NCBI GenBank assembly: GCA_037951105.1
Contig: JBAMJV010003762.1
Span: 1 to 64,000 of the forward strand
DNA: 64,000 nt
From: Echinarachnius parma
Taxonomy: Eukaryota; Echinodermata; Echinoidea; Clypeasteroida; Echinarachniidae
Direction of reading: 5' to 3'
How positions within the stretch are numbered: the first letter of the stretch is position 1; each line of letters begins with the position of its first letter. The notes below the pieces were generated by a model. That model did no database searches. It was given only the letters and a program-made list of their open reading frames with translations, and was not told where the DNA came from. A program made the position numbers and the translations under genes. This document shows positions 22,281 through 34,167 of the stretch, in pieces.

Positions 22281-23310
22281 GATAAGTAGGAATAATCTCT
22301 GGAAGTTATAGCATAATCAAGAAACAAGAAATTAACTATGGCTAATTGTTGAAGATGCCCATTTATTTATATGGGCGACTCAAATTGGCAACGCATTCTG
22401 ACAAGTTTGTGGACTACACCCCATAAGTTTTGTACGCACATTTTTTTCTTCAGTTATCTTCATAGTCACACCTTTTCCATTCCCTAAACTCATGATAAGT
22501 ATGTTGTGTATAAATGTATTCAAAACAAACGTATGATGAACTAAAATGAAGGGTTATAAACTTTTAGCTAAAAACACCAACGATATAAATTCAGACCCAA
22601 CTGACCCAGATTATTTATACAGGTCAGATGGGGAAATGTTTGAATATTATTACATACGGAAATCACTTATTAAGTGTGTGGGCATCGAGGGTCCGATTCT
22701 CAGTATAGAGATGGCTAAAAACTCGCGAAATATGCGATATATGACGACAATTTCCAACGGATTTGAAAAAATAAACAACTATTGACAACTCATAAACGCT
22801 ATAAATTATAAAACGATCTCCCCCAAACCATCGAGTTGAAGGCCTATTTATTGCTATTTATATGTACATGTTTATAGTTCAGAAAGGGACAAATTGAACA
22901 AGACTAGTTGACTGTATTTAGAAAACGCGTGCATATTCGCGATATGACGGGATCTAAATCACAGAATGGACGTAAAAATAAATAAAATATGACTCATATC
23001 ACACTATAAAATGACCTTCCTTATTATCATTGGCAAGAGTAGTAGGCATAGGCCCGTATAGCAAATTCGATTCGAAGAGAGATAGTGTCTAGTATTATGG
23101 GTATAGAAATACTGAGAAAGTCTTGAAATATGCGAAATTATGTGATATGCGATATTTCTCCAGATTTGAAAATAAACAAAAATGACACGACCTCGCCGGT
23201 GGTCAAACTTTTACTAGTGTAGCCTTCGTCACTGTCGCTCGTATAATTTTGTTTCCCCCAAAAAAAGTTGACGAAAATACTTCGAGGAGTTTATTCAACA
23301 TTGTTAGAGT
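22281..23310. other. Intergenic DNA with a faint duplication
   Basis: A 79-codon plus frame (22546-22785) is not recognisable. Pieces of it (CGAAATATGCGATAT, GATTTGAAAA-ATAAACAA) recur at ~23120-23180, so it is more likely repeat than gene. Confidence 0.35.
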
Positions 23311-23402
23311 TTAAAGGGATCCAGTAACATTGTTACTTCAAATCCACACAATTTTCTTCGAAACTCTACAGCGGTTCTCACATACCTCGATGTGTTTGTT
23401 GT
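23311..23402. mobile_element. MITE family A, left-end fragment
   Basis: TTAAAGGGATCCAGTAACATTG and the AAATCCACACAATTTTCTTC stretch match the left end of 60594-61000. The right half is absent. Confidence 0.75.
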
Positions 23403-23435
23403 TCATTATTTTGTTGGTTAATTTACATTAAGGCC

Positions 23436-23680
23436 CAGTCCCATACTGACGATCTTCAAGGCGAATCGATTTGACGTTCGTCGAGAAAATCGCTTAGGTC
23501 GTGTTGCATCGTATTACATCGTATCGGTTCTTCCCCAAAACCATGAGCGTAGATCTGTCATTGATACCCATTCAACAATATACGCCCATGCCCAAAACCG
23601 TGGCTAAATCGAGTCGATTCGTTCTAGTAAATCGTTGCGAGTCGTTGCGAGTCGCCGTGAAAATCGTCAGTATGGGACTG
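23436..23680. mobile_element. 245-bp MITE with ~28-bp TIRs
   Basis: Left end CAGTCCCATACTGACGATC then TTCAAGGCGA. Right end, as reverse complement, CAGTCCCATACTGACGATT then TTCACGGCGA. The interior is CpG-rich with repeated TCGTTGCGAG. No clear target duplication was found. Confidence 0.85.
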
Positions 23681-24359
23681 TGTATATCTCACCTTTTGTT
23701 TGGTTGTCTTGGGTTCAAAGCTAATGATTCACTTCCGGGTCATGTATGACGATTTCAGCATGCTGATATCCATTACCAAGTGGTTCAAATTTCTGCAAGC
23801 TGTAGAAATAGAAATAAAATATTGATGTCAGTTGTTTATTCAAATTCAAGTACAACCAATGAGCATAAAACAAAACAAAATACAATCATGGTATCTTTTT
23901 GAAATTATTAGTGACATTTGTTATCTGTTGCACTAACTTTGTAGTTAAAATTCTCCCAGGGAGAATTTCAAATCCGATCAATCATAACGAAAGATACATT
24001 TTGAAAACTTAATCATTCTGTTCCATGCTTCTATTGGTCATGTATGTTGGTAATGCGAATGCAACGAGGTACTGTGAGAACCGCAGACTATATATCTGTA
24101 TTGAGTTTTGTGGATTTTGATAATGTTACACTAGATCCCCATATTAAAGGCAATCTATCAAACTCAATGTTTTGTGCACATGACAACCAAGTTACCAAGT
24201 ATACACTTAATGCGTCGCAACCGCCTTCCCACGTTGATATACAATCACCCAACATTAATCACGTTTATTCCGTTTGTCATCTAAGCCATTACCAACAAAA
24301 ACAACTAAACCAAAATGTCTCAAGTATCCAAGAGCGTAGACCTGGGGACGTTCTTCTCA
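23681..24359. other. AT-rich intergenic DNA
   Basis: An open plus frame from 24044 is not recognisable and runs into the G tract. No gene called. Confidence 0.3.
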
Positions 24360-24740
24360 GGGGGGAGGGGGGGGGGGGGGGGGGGGGGGGTACTAATGTA
24401 TTTTACCTGACAAGCAAAACAAAAAAGTCATCGCCTCTTTGTTGCCCGAAAACGACATGTTTTCAATTTTTTAAGTCCTAAATAACGCGATTATGTCCGA
24501 ATATGAGATGGTTTTGCCCGAAAATAACATGACACTGCCCAAACGTAACATGATTTTGCCCGAATACGATATGATTTTGCCCGAATATGACATTATTTTG
24601 CCCGAGTATGACACGGATTTGCCCAAGTGTATAACATGATTTGCCCGATTTTCAGGTGCGTTTTGCCCGAATATGGCCGTTTTCAAAACTTCAGGGGGGC
24701 TGCAGCCCCCTGCCCCTCCCCCGCCTCCTACGCCTATGCA
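24360..24740. repeat. G tract plus ~24-bp TTTTGCCCGAATATGACATG minisatellite
   Basis: A nearly pure G run (24362-24390) is followed by about nine degenerate copies of TTTTGCCCGAATATGACATGA (~24440-24680). Then come GGGGGGCTGCAGCCCCC and CCTCCTACGCCTATG, which look like the end of a dispersed element. Confidence 0.75.
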
Positions 24741-24879
24741 ACTATCTATCGACAGCAAAGCCAAACATCTGCCGCCCCCGAGACTGCGAATCGGCACACA
24801 TTAATTTTTATTTTCAACATTTATGGAGCGATAAATGATGGGGTGACAATGGTTTTACGACTTATTAAAAACATAACTT

Positions 24880-25860
24880 GAACAAAATCGCCTTGACATC
24901 GCGAACTTAACGCATCTGCGTCAAAATCGTGATTTATCCCCTAGTGTCTTCTAGACCTATATATTTTTTTAAAGTAATAAACATCGATAGGAGTTTGACT
25001 TTTCAGATAAGATAAGATTCCCATGAATATGTCCAAATGTATGGAGCGATTTGATGAAGTAATACCGTACGATTTTCCTATTTTTAGTGAGTGTCCGTGA
25101 CATTTTAAACGTATATTACAGCGTCATTATCGGGAACATTATGTGAGCCGTCTGAGCCCCCTGTCTTCTAGACCTATTTTTGGAATACTGAACATAATTC
25201 GAATTAGAACAATTCCGAATTCGAAATTTCAAATCAGAGTCCTTGACATTTTTAACTTATCTATATAGGGTGATTATCGGGAACATAATGTGATCCCACT
25301 TTATTCTAAACCTGTTTTGGAATTAAATTATATTTTACATAATTCGAACTTCTAGATATGAAGGCAATATTCTTGTGAATATTTTTCACCTGTATGCATT
25401 AATAAAAAAATTAGTCGCCGATGTGGTATGATATTACGACATACAAACAACTGAACAAAATTCGAACTTCTAAATATGGCAAGATTCTCGCGAATATTTT
25501 GTCACCTTATGCAGTGATAAGTACGCAGTAGTAAGATTTTTCGACATAAAAACAGTAAAAAAAAGTACTTTTGGGTGAAAGTTGCTCTGACAATGATGAA
25601 ACGGTAACACGAACTCAATCTAACCTATACGGTTCGATCCCTCGTGTATTCTAAACCAGCTTTCGGATCGATGACATTTAAACTTTGTCTTCTCAACATG
25701 TTCTTATACAATGTTATAAGATTCTCACATTATTTTTCGTTATAAAAAAAAAATTGCCTTGACTTTTTAAACGCTGAGAAATAAAACTTCGACGTTATGC
25801 ACCCCTCGTGTATTCTAAACTTGCTTTTGGTGCTAATAAAGAATCGAAAAGAAATCTAGT
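24880..25860. repeat. Degenerate tandem repeat, five units
   Basis: The block CCCCT(A/C)GTGT(C/A)TTCTA(G/A)ACC recurs near 24945, 25160, 25300, 25640 and 25805. Each is followed by TTTTGGAAT-like sequence, AATTCGAA words and AAGATTC(C/T)C. Units are heavily diverged, 140-340 bp apart. Confidence 0.5.
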
Positions 25861-27326
25861 TCCCAGGAAGAAATGTTATATACACGCTTAGTTTAGATAT
25901 GGCGGTAACATTTAATTGGATATGAAATGTCCAAATTTTCTGCACCAAGGACTAATCATTTGGACATTACATTCAAATCTAATTTGAGTTGAGATGATGT
26001 GATATACATGTATAACACCCACTTCACAAAGAAGTTCAATTTACGCATACCGCACAGTGGGGTACTAGCAGAAAATCTAAATTATGACAATTTTCTCCAA
26101 AAATTGAAATACAATTCCGTAATACCGCATAACGGCTGAACTACACGCACAAGCAGAACGTTGCCATGGCAACTCTCTAACAGTAATGGCGGCCATTGTC
26201 ACTGATCCACGAAGTCGTGACATTTCGGGGATCTTTTGCACAAAACGTCTACATTATCGAATCACGCGTATATGTTGCCGCAATACTTGATCTTGATTGG
26301 CTAAAATGTACGTTTCCCCACATAGAATTGTATATGTCAAGCATTACTTGTTTTTGTGAAACTGGACCCTGATATATCAATTTACAGAAGCCTAATATGT
26401 GATATCAGTTTAGTACCCCTCGGCAAAAAAATATGATAATAATAATAATAAATGTATACTGAAAAACAGCGGGAAGAAAATTATTCGGATGATCAAATGT
26501 CAATGAAAACAACTAGAACTCGCATATTACCAAATATATATTCAATTTCATGTTCGTTCTTTTTTGATATTAAACTTTGGAATATGATACGGACCAAATC
26601 TTGCAGGCGAACCATATGCATTGTTGCACGGTGATTACATTACCGTAATGGCATTGGATCAATACACACCTCCGGAGGCTGGAAATTAAGAAATTGTTTG
26701 CTAATTAATATTTGTTGTAGAAGCTCGGGTCATTATTATAAGGGGCATACAATAATCATAATGTGTTGTATGGTAACCATAGCAACGAGCTTTACCAACG
26801 CGACGGAGAAGCGCGCGAAAAGGTGGATGAATACAAATGTCGTATTCATTGAGAGAATCGTCAAAGACAGCATAGCCTATAAATAATAATTGATTTTGAA
26901 GAAAAATTAGGAAAAAAGTATTACAGGTGTTTCTTTGAATTATCATTTCCCCGAAGAATCGACCGACCAAGGTCACCTCCTCGAATCTAGTCAATATGAT
27001 TTAGAAATTGATACAATAACATTATTCAATAAGAAGATTATGCAAAGAGGAAGATTATATAGTTAGCTGGCCGGTTGGTATAATGAATTACCAGCTTATT
27101 CAATCATTGTTGAAATTATGAAATGTGACCCCAAGAACTGGTTTCCGAATTTCACAATGGCCTTTTCACAGGCCTGTAATTTCTCGTCACTTAAAGACAG
27201 TGCGTCGTTTGAGTTAGATGGCGTTTTACCAAATTTTCACAGGGAGGTGCCATGTTTACCTTATAACCCCCTTGGCTTTACGCACACCGCGCGCCATGTA
27301 GTTTTCATCGCTTAGCATACTATTAA
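25861..27326. other. Intergenic DNA, nothing recognised
   Basis: Short frames here have no domain. AAGATGGC-like or MITE ends were not found. CTTTACCAACGCGACGGAGA near 26790 is a small CpG-richer patch. Confidence 0.3.
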
Positions 27327-27912
27327 GTGAACATAATTATACGATACCGCCAGTTTCTGAAGACATGCATGGTGCTAATTCGCTGTGCGCCAACCCGAGT
27401 TTTACGACAAGTAACTTAACGACAAGGTTACTTTAAAGGGACTTGGTAACATTGTCCAAATCCTCAAAATCCAATTGAAATTCTAGCGGTTCCCTCATAC
27501 ATTGTTGTATTCTTATTAACAAAAAAAGCACGGGACATGTTTCGGTTTTTCTAATTTCCCTTTCGTTAAAAAGATATTTACGATTGAAGTATTCAGATGT
27601 TGAATTATCCACTGGATCGTCGGAACCATGTACAAAGTTAGTGCAATGCGTTAGTGAATATCCCTTTGCACTTTTGCTCATTACTCGGCCATATAACGTA
27701 AATTTAACTTGAAATTTTCACACAACACCCAGTGGACATATCAGATAGCAATAATATACATTGTATCAACCACTCATCACTTTTTGCACATGTCAACAAA
27801 GTTACTAGATCCCTTTAAGTGAACATAATTATACGATACCGCCAGTTTCTGAATACATGCACGGTGTTAATTCGCTGTGCGCCAACCCGAGTTTTACGAC
27901 AAGGTTACTATA
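27327..27912. repeat. ~98-bp direct repeats flanking a MITE A copy
   Basis: AGTGAACATAATTATACGAT, ACCGCCAGTTTCTGAA, TTCGCTGTGCGCCAACCCGA and GTTTTACGACAAG occur at 27327-27429 and again at 27817-27900. The full MITE A (27433-27818) lies exactly between. Confidence 0.9.
27433..27818. mobile_element. MITE family A, full copy (~386 bp)
   Basis: Left end TTAAAGGGACTTGGTAAC; right end GTTACTAGATCCCTTTAA. It starts and ends with TTAA-containing termini, consistent with a TTAA target. The interior contains ACATTGTCCAAATCCTCAAA, AAAAAGATATTTACGATTGA and ACTCGGCCATATAACG. A minus frame recurs in other copies by shared ancestry, not as a gene. Confidence 0.92.
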
Positions 27913-28979
27913 AGAAAAATATCATATTGCCCGAGACCTTCGCATCTAGATTAATATTTTGTTATCGTAAATATTACTCATTTTCACCTGTTCACCTGTT
28001 GGCGTATATTATCAAAGGACCTATAAACCTCACTTCATTCAAGCATTTAGAAAAGCCTTGCGTCTGAGTTACTTACATATAATTATAGCAGGAACACACT
28101 GGCGAACGCGACTGCCACACAAGAAGCGCAAGGCAACACATCGAAGAACATTTGCAGGTGAACGCGCGTATCACACGAGCAGTGGCAGCCACAACTTTGC
28201 TGCTGCAGCCCCTTCTGTAAATTCGGCTATTTTTTCCACCAGTATTATATTCAGACGCGAGGACGTGTCAATAGATAAGAGGTAGCCCCTGAAATAACGA
28301 TGTTTCCCCATATTTGCGTGACTCACGAAAAACCCATATTATTTACCCCTGAATCCTGGTCATAACCGACCATGCCAATGTTTTGTTGAAACTGGATAAA
28401 CTTACTGTCCATCGGTGATTTGTTATCATATGCAACAAAACAATAATTATATTATTTCGCTTTAATTTTAAGCAGGATTGACCATTCAATAAACTCATCT
28501 TTCCTATTAATATGACTCATGACATTAAAAAAATGTCACCTGTATTCCGCATGGTCCAAACTACCATGCAATGATTCTAAGAAATATTTAACTTACCGCT
28601 ATAAAGGGTCGTTTAGTTTTAGTTTCTCGAATTTTGTTGATCAACTATAAACATACAGATAACAGATTCGTTTATATTATTTCACCTGGGTTGTCTATTC
28701 AACGAGGGTTGGTTGCACAAATTATGACTCACAATAAACCCCATATTTCATCGGAATCCCTGCCAATTCGACCAATCTATGTTTTTCCTAATTTCGAAGA
28801 AGGCGAACGAGTTAGGTCCGGTGACTTCATTTATTTCATAAACAGCGAAAAACGTCCCGTTTAATACGATTGTCACACTAGCCCGATGAGTCATCCTAAT
28901 GTCCGTACAGCTCCAAGCTGAAAATACTCAAAATGCGGAAGATTTAGAGGCCGAGGTATGAACTATGAAACAAGTCAAG
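27913..28979. other. Intergenic DNA, nothing recognised
   Basis: No gene or family repeat supported. GC-richer at 28085-28230 with no recognisable product. Confidence 0.3.
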
Positions 28980-30010
28980 CATCTATAACCCTTTCTGCAA
29001 GGTGTTATGATACCTACTCCAAAGTAATTGCATGTTGTCAACTTTTACTCTCTAAAACGTCCGGTGTTTCAACAAAATGTGCCCACTCAAAACTCGTATA
29101 TCCGCTATAGAATAGTATGTCCTTGCGACGGGTTTTGCTAAACATTCTTGTACACAGGGGTACCAGTTTTGCTGTATAATTACACAATACAAAATCACAA
29201 AATACACAAAGATCATACGATTTTAAGATTTAGGGCTGTACAAGTAATGCATCAACTTGTTTGTAAGATGTTATGACATATTTTAAAATAAGTGCAAGTT
29301 ATACAAATATTACTTTGGAACATCCGGTCATAATCCCTATAGAAAAACGAATAAACAACCAAAAAGAAATCACTTAATACACCAGGATCAAACCATTTGA
29401 GAGGGCTGGAACATCCAAGCCTTTTTGGGTGATGAGTTACTAATAAATTACTCCAAAGTAATTTCAAGTTATAAACTTTTACTCTGAAACGTTCGGTGTT
29501 ATGTACACTTCGCACAAACAATAAACACCAACTCGCAAAATACTCATAGAGATGACAATTTTGGCGAACTGGAAAAACTCAAGCATCGAACCTTTTGTGC
29601 AAGGTGTTATAATAATTCTACTTGCTCAAAAGCACTTGCAAGTTGTTGACTATTACTCTGAATCGTCCGGTTAGCGACCTGTCGGACAACCTATAACAAA
29701 AACAAAATCACAAAATACTCACGGAGATGAACAGTTTTTGGAGAGCTGGAACTAATCAAAATTAATGTCCGATACTTTTTTTTGTAATTATGTTATATAT
29801 ATACATATTCCAAAGTAATTGAAAGGGCTAGAATAAGTCATTCACCTTTACCCTTTGTGCAAGGTGTTATTACCCACTCGGAAGTAATTTCAAGTTAACT
29901 ATTCACTCTGAAACCTCCGGTTGGTTAAGGACCAGCCGAATAATCACACAATCTAGTCGAGCGATCCTTTTCATCTTTTCGCAAGGTGTTATCTACTCAC
30001 AAGTCGATAA
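28980..30010. repeat. Degenerate tandem repeat with GCAAGGTGTTAT and CTCTGAAACGTCCGGT blocks
   Basis: Four to five diverged units carry CTTTNTGCAAGGTGTTAT, ACTCCAAAGTAATTGCAAGT, TTTACTCTGAAACGTCCGGT and AAATCACAAAATACTCA. Spacing is irregular (~200-260 bp). Confidence 0.6.
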
Positions 30011-30344
30011 ACACAAAAGTCAATAATAAACCTTTTATTACACAAAATCCATGCGTTACTTCAAAAACGACCGTTTGAATACCTAGGTGTGGAAATCTCG
30101 ACATGTCTTGCAAGCGCGTATTCGTTGATGTATTTGTTTGCTTTGAAGTTGTTGTCTTATAGCTGCACCGGGGAAAGTTGCAGCACCTCTCGAGCACCTT
30201 CGTGTTGTATTCCTACATTCATTCCACGAGTTGTCAACTGAACGTGCTGAACGACCGGTTAAATACCTACAGACCTGTCAGTAAACAACACACGACAGAC
30301 AACAATCACTCGCCTTATTCATCTTTATGTGTAGCTATAGAAGA

Positions 30345-30770
30345 ATGAGTGTCTTCACGGCTTCAGGGTATAATGATTATGACGATTCACGGCCCTTGTG
30401 ACCTAATGTCACCCATGATTTTCTGGGAACCCCCTGTGAACTACCTGTCGGGCAAACAAATCCTTCAAAGGCTTCAACTTCTAGAAGGATACGTGTCTTC
30501 ACGACTTCAGGGTATAATGATTATGACGATTCACCCTTGTGACCTAATGTCACCCAGGATTTTCTGGGAACCTTCTGTGAACAACCTGTCGGGCAAACAA
30601 ATCCTTCAAAGGCTTCAACTTCTAGAAGGATAAGTGTCTTCACGGCTTCAGGGTATAATGATTATGACGATTCACGGCCCTTTTGACCTGATGTCACCCA
30701 GGATTTTCTGGGAACCTCCTGTGAACAACCTGTCGGGCAAACAAATCCTTCAAAGGCTTCAACTGTTCAA
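30345..30770. repeat. Tandem triplication, ~140-143-bp unit
   Basis: Copies start GTGTCTTCACGGCTTCAGGG at ~30350, ~30493 and ~30633. All contain ATTTTCTGGGAACC and AACCTGTCGGGCAAACAAAT. The reading frame is open through copies 1 and 2 and again in copy 3, giving a ~47-residue repeat with FWEPPVNYLSGKQ. Coding status is unproven. Confidence 0.92.
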
Positions 30771-32372
30771 TGACATTAACCCGTTCCCTTCGAGATTCCT
30801 GATATCCCCATATAGACTGTAATTATTATGTACACATATCCCACCCTTTAACCATGCATTGCCTATGGAAACCTTGTTGACACTACATGAACTCTAAATA
30901 TGGGGATTTCAAATCCAGTACTGTACACGTCTTATTAATAATGAAATGCAGATTCCTTGCCTAGAAGTTCGTTGATGTTGTTGTCTTTTGTCTTGTTATC
31001 CCCCAAAACCCACTGAATTAGTTGAAATCTGTCATTCTATCATTCAAACGATTTGAATATAATATTTTGTGACAAAATCACTGATTTAGTGCTTATCTAG
31101 TTGCCTTTATATCCTTCGAATGATTCGAATAATTATGAACAATTCAAACCTTTGATCGTGTTTATATGATAGAACCACCCGGTTAACTCGTTCAAGGCAA
31201 TCTTTTAATGTCATAACATAGTATTGTATTCTCCATAGACTCCATCGCAAATTGCTTTAGGGACCTGCTATCCTGAATAGGTGAAATTAGCACGGTAAAC
31301 AACAGACATGACATGCAGACACCGAATTCTGTAACTTGAAACGATGACAAAAATGAAATGATTGAGGAGCGAGACACTTCTTACGAGCGTTTGTGAATCT
31401 TCTTTGTTCGTGCTGTTGTTCTCCTGGGGGTATCGTTCCAAAAGTCACCCCCTTTTCTAAGAAACCCCGGCTAAGTACCTGCAGGGACGACATCCATACA
31501 GACAATCACATCAACAAAGACACACGATTGTCACAGATCCTCCTCATAATGGCTCTTTTTTGTTGATTCTTATTCAGAGAGTGCACTTTTGTTGTTATAT
31601 TGATTTTGACAAATTAAAGTAACATTTTGTTTTCTAGGAAATTCCGGTTAGCGACCGGTCGGACGAACAAGAAAACAATCACTGCATCTTTAACTTCTTC
31701 TTCTTCTTGTTTCTGTCCAACGCCCAAGGTGATTGCGCAGATCTTGTTGGCTTGAAGGATACATGGCTAAGGATTATGGAAATCCGTTGCGGACACATGC
31801 ATGTGCGTCTTTTATGTTTCTATGACGTGACATCAAATTTTGAGCTTTCCTTCATGTATTTTACGGTAAACATGTAAACTGTCTGTGGGTCATACATAAG
31901 GGTCTTCATGATGTTAATCGAGTAGGCCATGCTTCTATGCTGTAAGCGCGGATTCTTTGGTTGAAAGTTTGTGATCCGTCTTCAAGAAGTTACAAAAGTC
32001 ATCATTATTACTGCAAACGTCGTGTCATGGTCAATAAACAAAATAAAGATGAATGTGTTTTTTTTGTTGCACCGTCTTCAAAAAGCAACAGTCGCACTTA
32101 TTTCTGAGAATGTCCGGTTAAGAACCTGTCGGGTCAATTGTAACCATGATACAGATTAGTTACGGTTCTTGATGAACAGAACAGGGGCTCCACGAAAAAA
32201 ATAATTACTACGATGATTGTAGGCAGACACTTTCCCCGGACACTCGCATCTATTGTCTGCTATCATATCACTCCTTTTCATAGGGTTAATTGTGTCTCTC
32301 AGACTAATATCGTTAGAACGAGGCTGTGACAAAAGCGTGCTCATCAAATCTGACAAAAACCATTAGAATACG
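30771..32372. other. Intergenic DNA with dispersed CCGGTTA...CCTGTCGG blocks
   Basis: Related 25-30-bp blocks lie at 31462, 31641 and 32110, continuing the series from 29664, 29914 and 30252. The 31641 block directly follows TTTTGTTTTCTAGG, a good acceptor shape. No complete gene model could be built. Confidence 0.4.
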
Positions 32373-32525
32373 TCAGGGCTGTAGTCGAATCCACAAGTTT
32401 CGAGTCAGAGTCCCCAACGAAATAGCATGTTCCCATTTGTTTTACAATCATCGTGACTCGGCTCCGAATGCGAGTCACGAGACCATCAAAATCAGTCTCG
32501 AGTCCGGGCTCGACTACAGCTCTTG
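32373..32525. mobile_element. ~150-bp inverted-repeat element
   Basis: Left AGGGCTGTAGTCGAATCC and right GGCTCGACTACAGCTCT are inverted. The interior carries ACTCGGCTCCGAATGCGAGT, itself palindromic. Short MITE-like; no target duplication seen. Confidence 0.65.
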
Positions 32526-32713
32526 AATACTTCATAGCCCCCGATCTCCATCAATTCATCATCAATTCATCATGATTATACTTTCAATGTGTTTAGGATA
32601 AACAACATAATATAGAACTGGGAGAGAACAAAGTGACGACTGTTTGATTAAATACACAAGGTGTTTGATATTATTCAACTTTTGGGGTTCAGAACTATAA
32701 ACCACCTGCGTTT

Positions 32714-32965
32714 ATGCAGTATTTTGTCGCTGTTGTCGCTGTTGTCGTTGTTTTTGTCAAATGTTGTACAAATTCGCCAAGTCACCGACCCTTTCATAAC
32801 CCCATGTTCTTTCACATGTATATCGTGTATGCAGTATTATATTGCTTTAGTTTTTGTTTTCTTGTTGTTGTTGTTGTTGCTGTTTGTTTTTTTTGGTCAG
32901 AATAATGTTGTGCAAATTCGCGAAGTCACCGACCCTTGCATAACCCCGTGTTCTTTTGACTTGTT
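32714..32965. repeat. ~125-bp tandem duplication with (TTG)n
   Basis: Both copies contain TATGCAGTAT, a TTG/TCG-rich run, AATGTTGTACAAATTCGC or its variant, then AAGTCACCGACCCTT and CATAACCCCATGTTCTTT. Confidence 0.85.
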
Positions 32966-33260
32966 ATCTCAACGCAAATAAGCCTTCACTTCCATTTCGA
33001 TCTAAAAATAAGGTGCCGGGAACATTTTGGGGAAAGATCAGAAAGCAGTTTCTGAACCTAGAAAACAATCGAAAGGAAGGTAGCTAGGCTTGATGGAGAT
33101 CATAGGATGTGTCTCAAACGAATGTAACTATAGGGTAGGGTGTGTCGAGTTGTTATGTTGTAAACATGTGTTTCTTTTTGAACTATCATGCACTGAGTTT
33201 TGTCACACGTGAGGAACATCATTTTCTGTCACGTATCTCCTTGTTATATGGTCTATGATC

Positions 33261-33571
33261 AGGGGGTGTTTCACAAAGATCCTAAGTTGAACTTAACTCT
33301 AAGTTGGACCTAACTATTATGGAAAGCCATTTGTAGCCTTAAAACAAAATATATTCTAAGCAAAAATGCAAGTATTTTAGACTTTTCATAAATTTTACAT
33401 CACAAACATGAAATCTCCTTGATAATAAAAGAAAATAATGAGTTGAATCAACAATGTATGCCTTTGAAAAAGGACTTTACAACAATTTTCAAAGAAACTA
33501 ACGGCTTTCCATAATTTTTAAGTCCAACTTAGAGTTAAGTTCAACTAAGGATCTTTGTGAAACAACCCCCT
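33261..33571. mobile_element. MITE family B, full copy, inside the exon-like array
   Basis: Left AGGGGGTGTTTCACAAAGAT then CCTAAGTTGAACTTAACTC. Right GAGTTAAGTTCAACTAAGG then ATCTTTGTGAAACAACCCCC. TIRs ~50 bp. The host unit continues across it: GGTCTATGATC before and TTTGTGAAACAGAAATCC after. Confidence 0.92.
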
Positions 33572-33837
33572 GGACTTTGTGAAACAGAAATCCTTCCGAG
33601 GGACCATAGGAAATTTAAAAGAGAACAACAACAATGGAGGGGGAGGGGACAGGTCAAATCAAAATAACTATGTGTGTCGAGTTATTATTTTAATTATTTA
33701 AAAAGCTGCATCACTTCGGTGATCCCTCGCCTACATCCCCAAGTTGATTTCTATCATTCGGGTTTATGTCAGGTTTATAATAGCTTCTGACCTCACGAGC
33801 AATGAAAATTAAGGGGTTTCAGGGACGAACGCCGTAC

Positions 33838-34005
33838 TAGGGTTTTCTATAGCTCAGTGGGTAAGAGCACCGGAATCTAGCAATCCGGAGGTCTCGGGTT
33901 CGAATCCCGTTGGAATCCCATTTTCTTTGCTCTTTTTCAATCACATTATATCATTATTTTCTGGTCAGTTTCTCTATATGTTTGAATGAGTTATTATTTT
34001 GTAAA
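33838..34005 (+). mobile_element. SINE S1, best copy
   Basis: The head contains A box-like TAGCTCAGTGGGTAAGAGC, CCGGAATCTAGCAATCCGG (a stem with 9-base loop) and B box CGGGTTCGAATCCCG. The acceptor halves pair only partly, so this is a tRNA-derived SINE rather than a tRNA gene. The tail is TTCTTTGCTC, then TTTCTGGTCAGTTTCTCTAT. An orphan tail occurs at ~19977. Confidence 0.72.
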
Positions 34006-34167
34006 CATGTATTTCTTTTTTGAACTATCATCGTTTGTGAACCTAAATTTGCATTGATTTTTTTCACAAGTAAAGAGCGTAATTCCTGGAACGGTGACAT
34101 AGATCTCCATGTCCTGGTCGATGATCACTTCCTTGGTAAACAGAAGTCACATAAAGGACCAAAAAGG

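Noticed and set aside
33838-33925. Possible functional tRNA gene
   Set aside because: Acceptor halves pair poorly and the anticodon loop is 9 bases unless a mismatch is allowed; the tail and sister copies show it is a SINE head.
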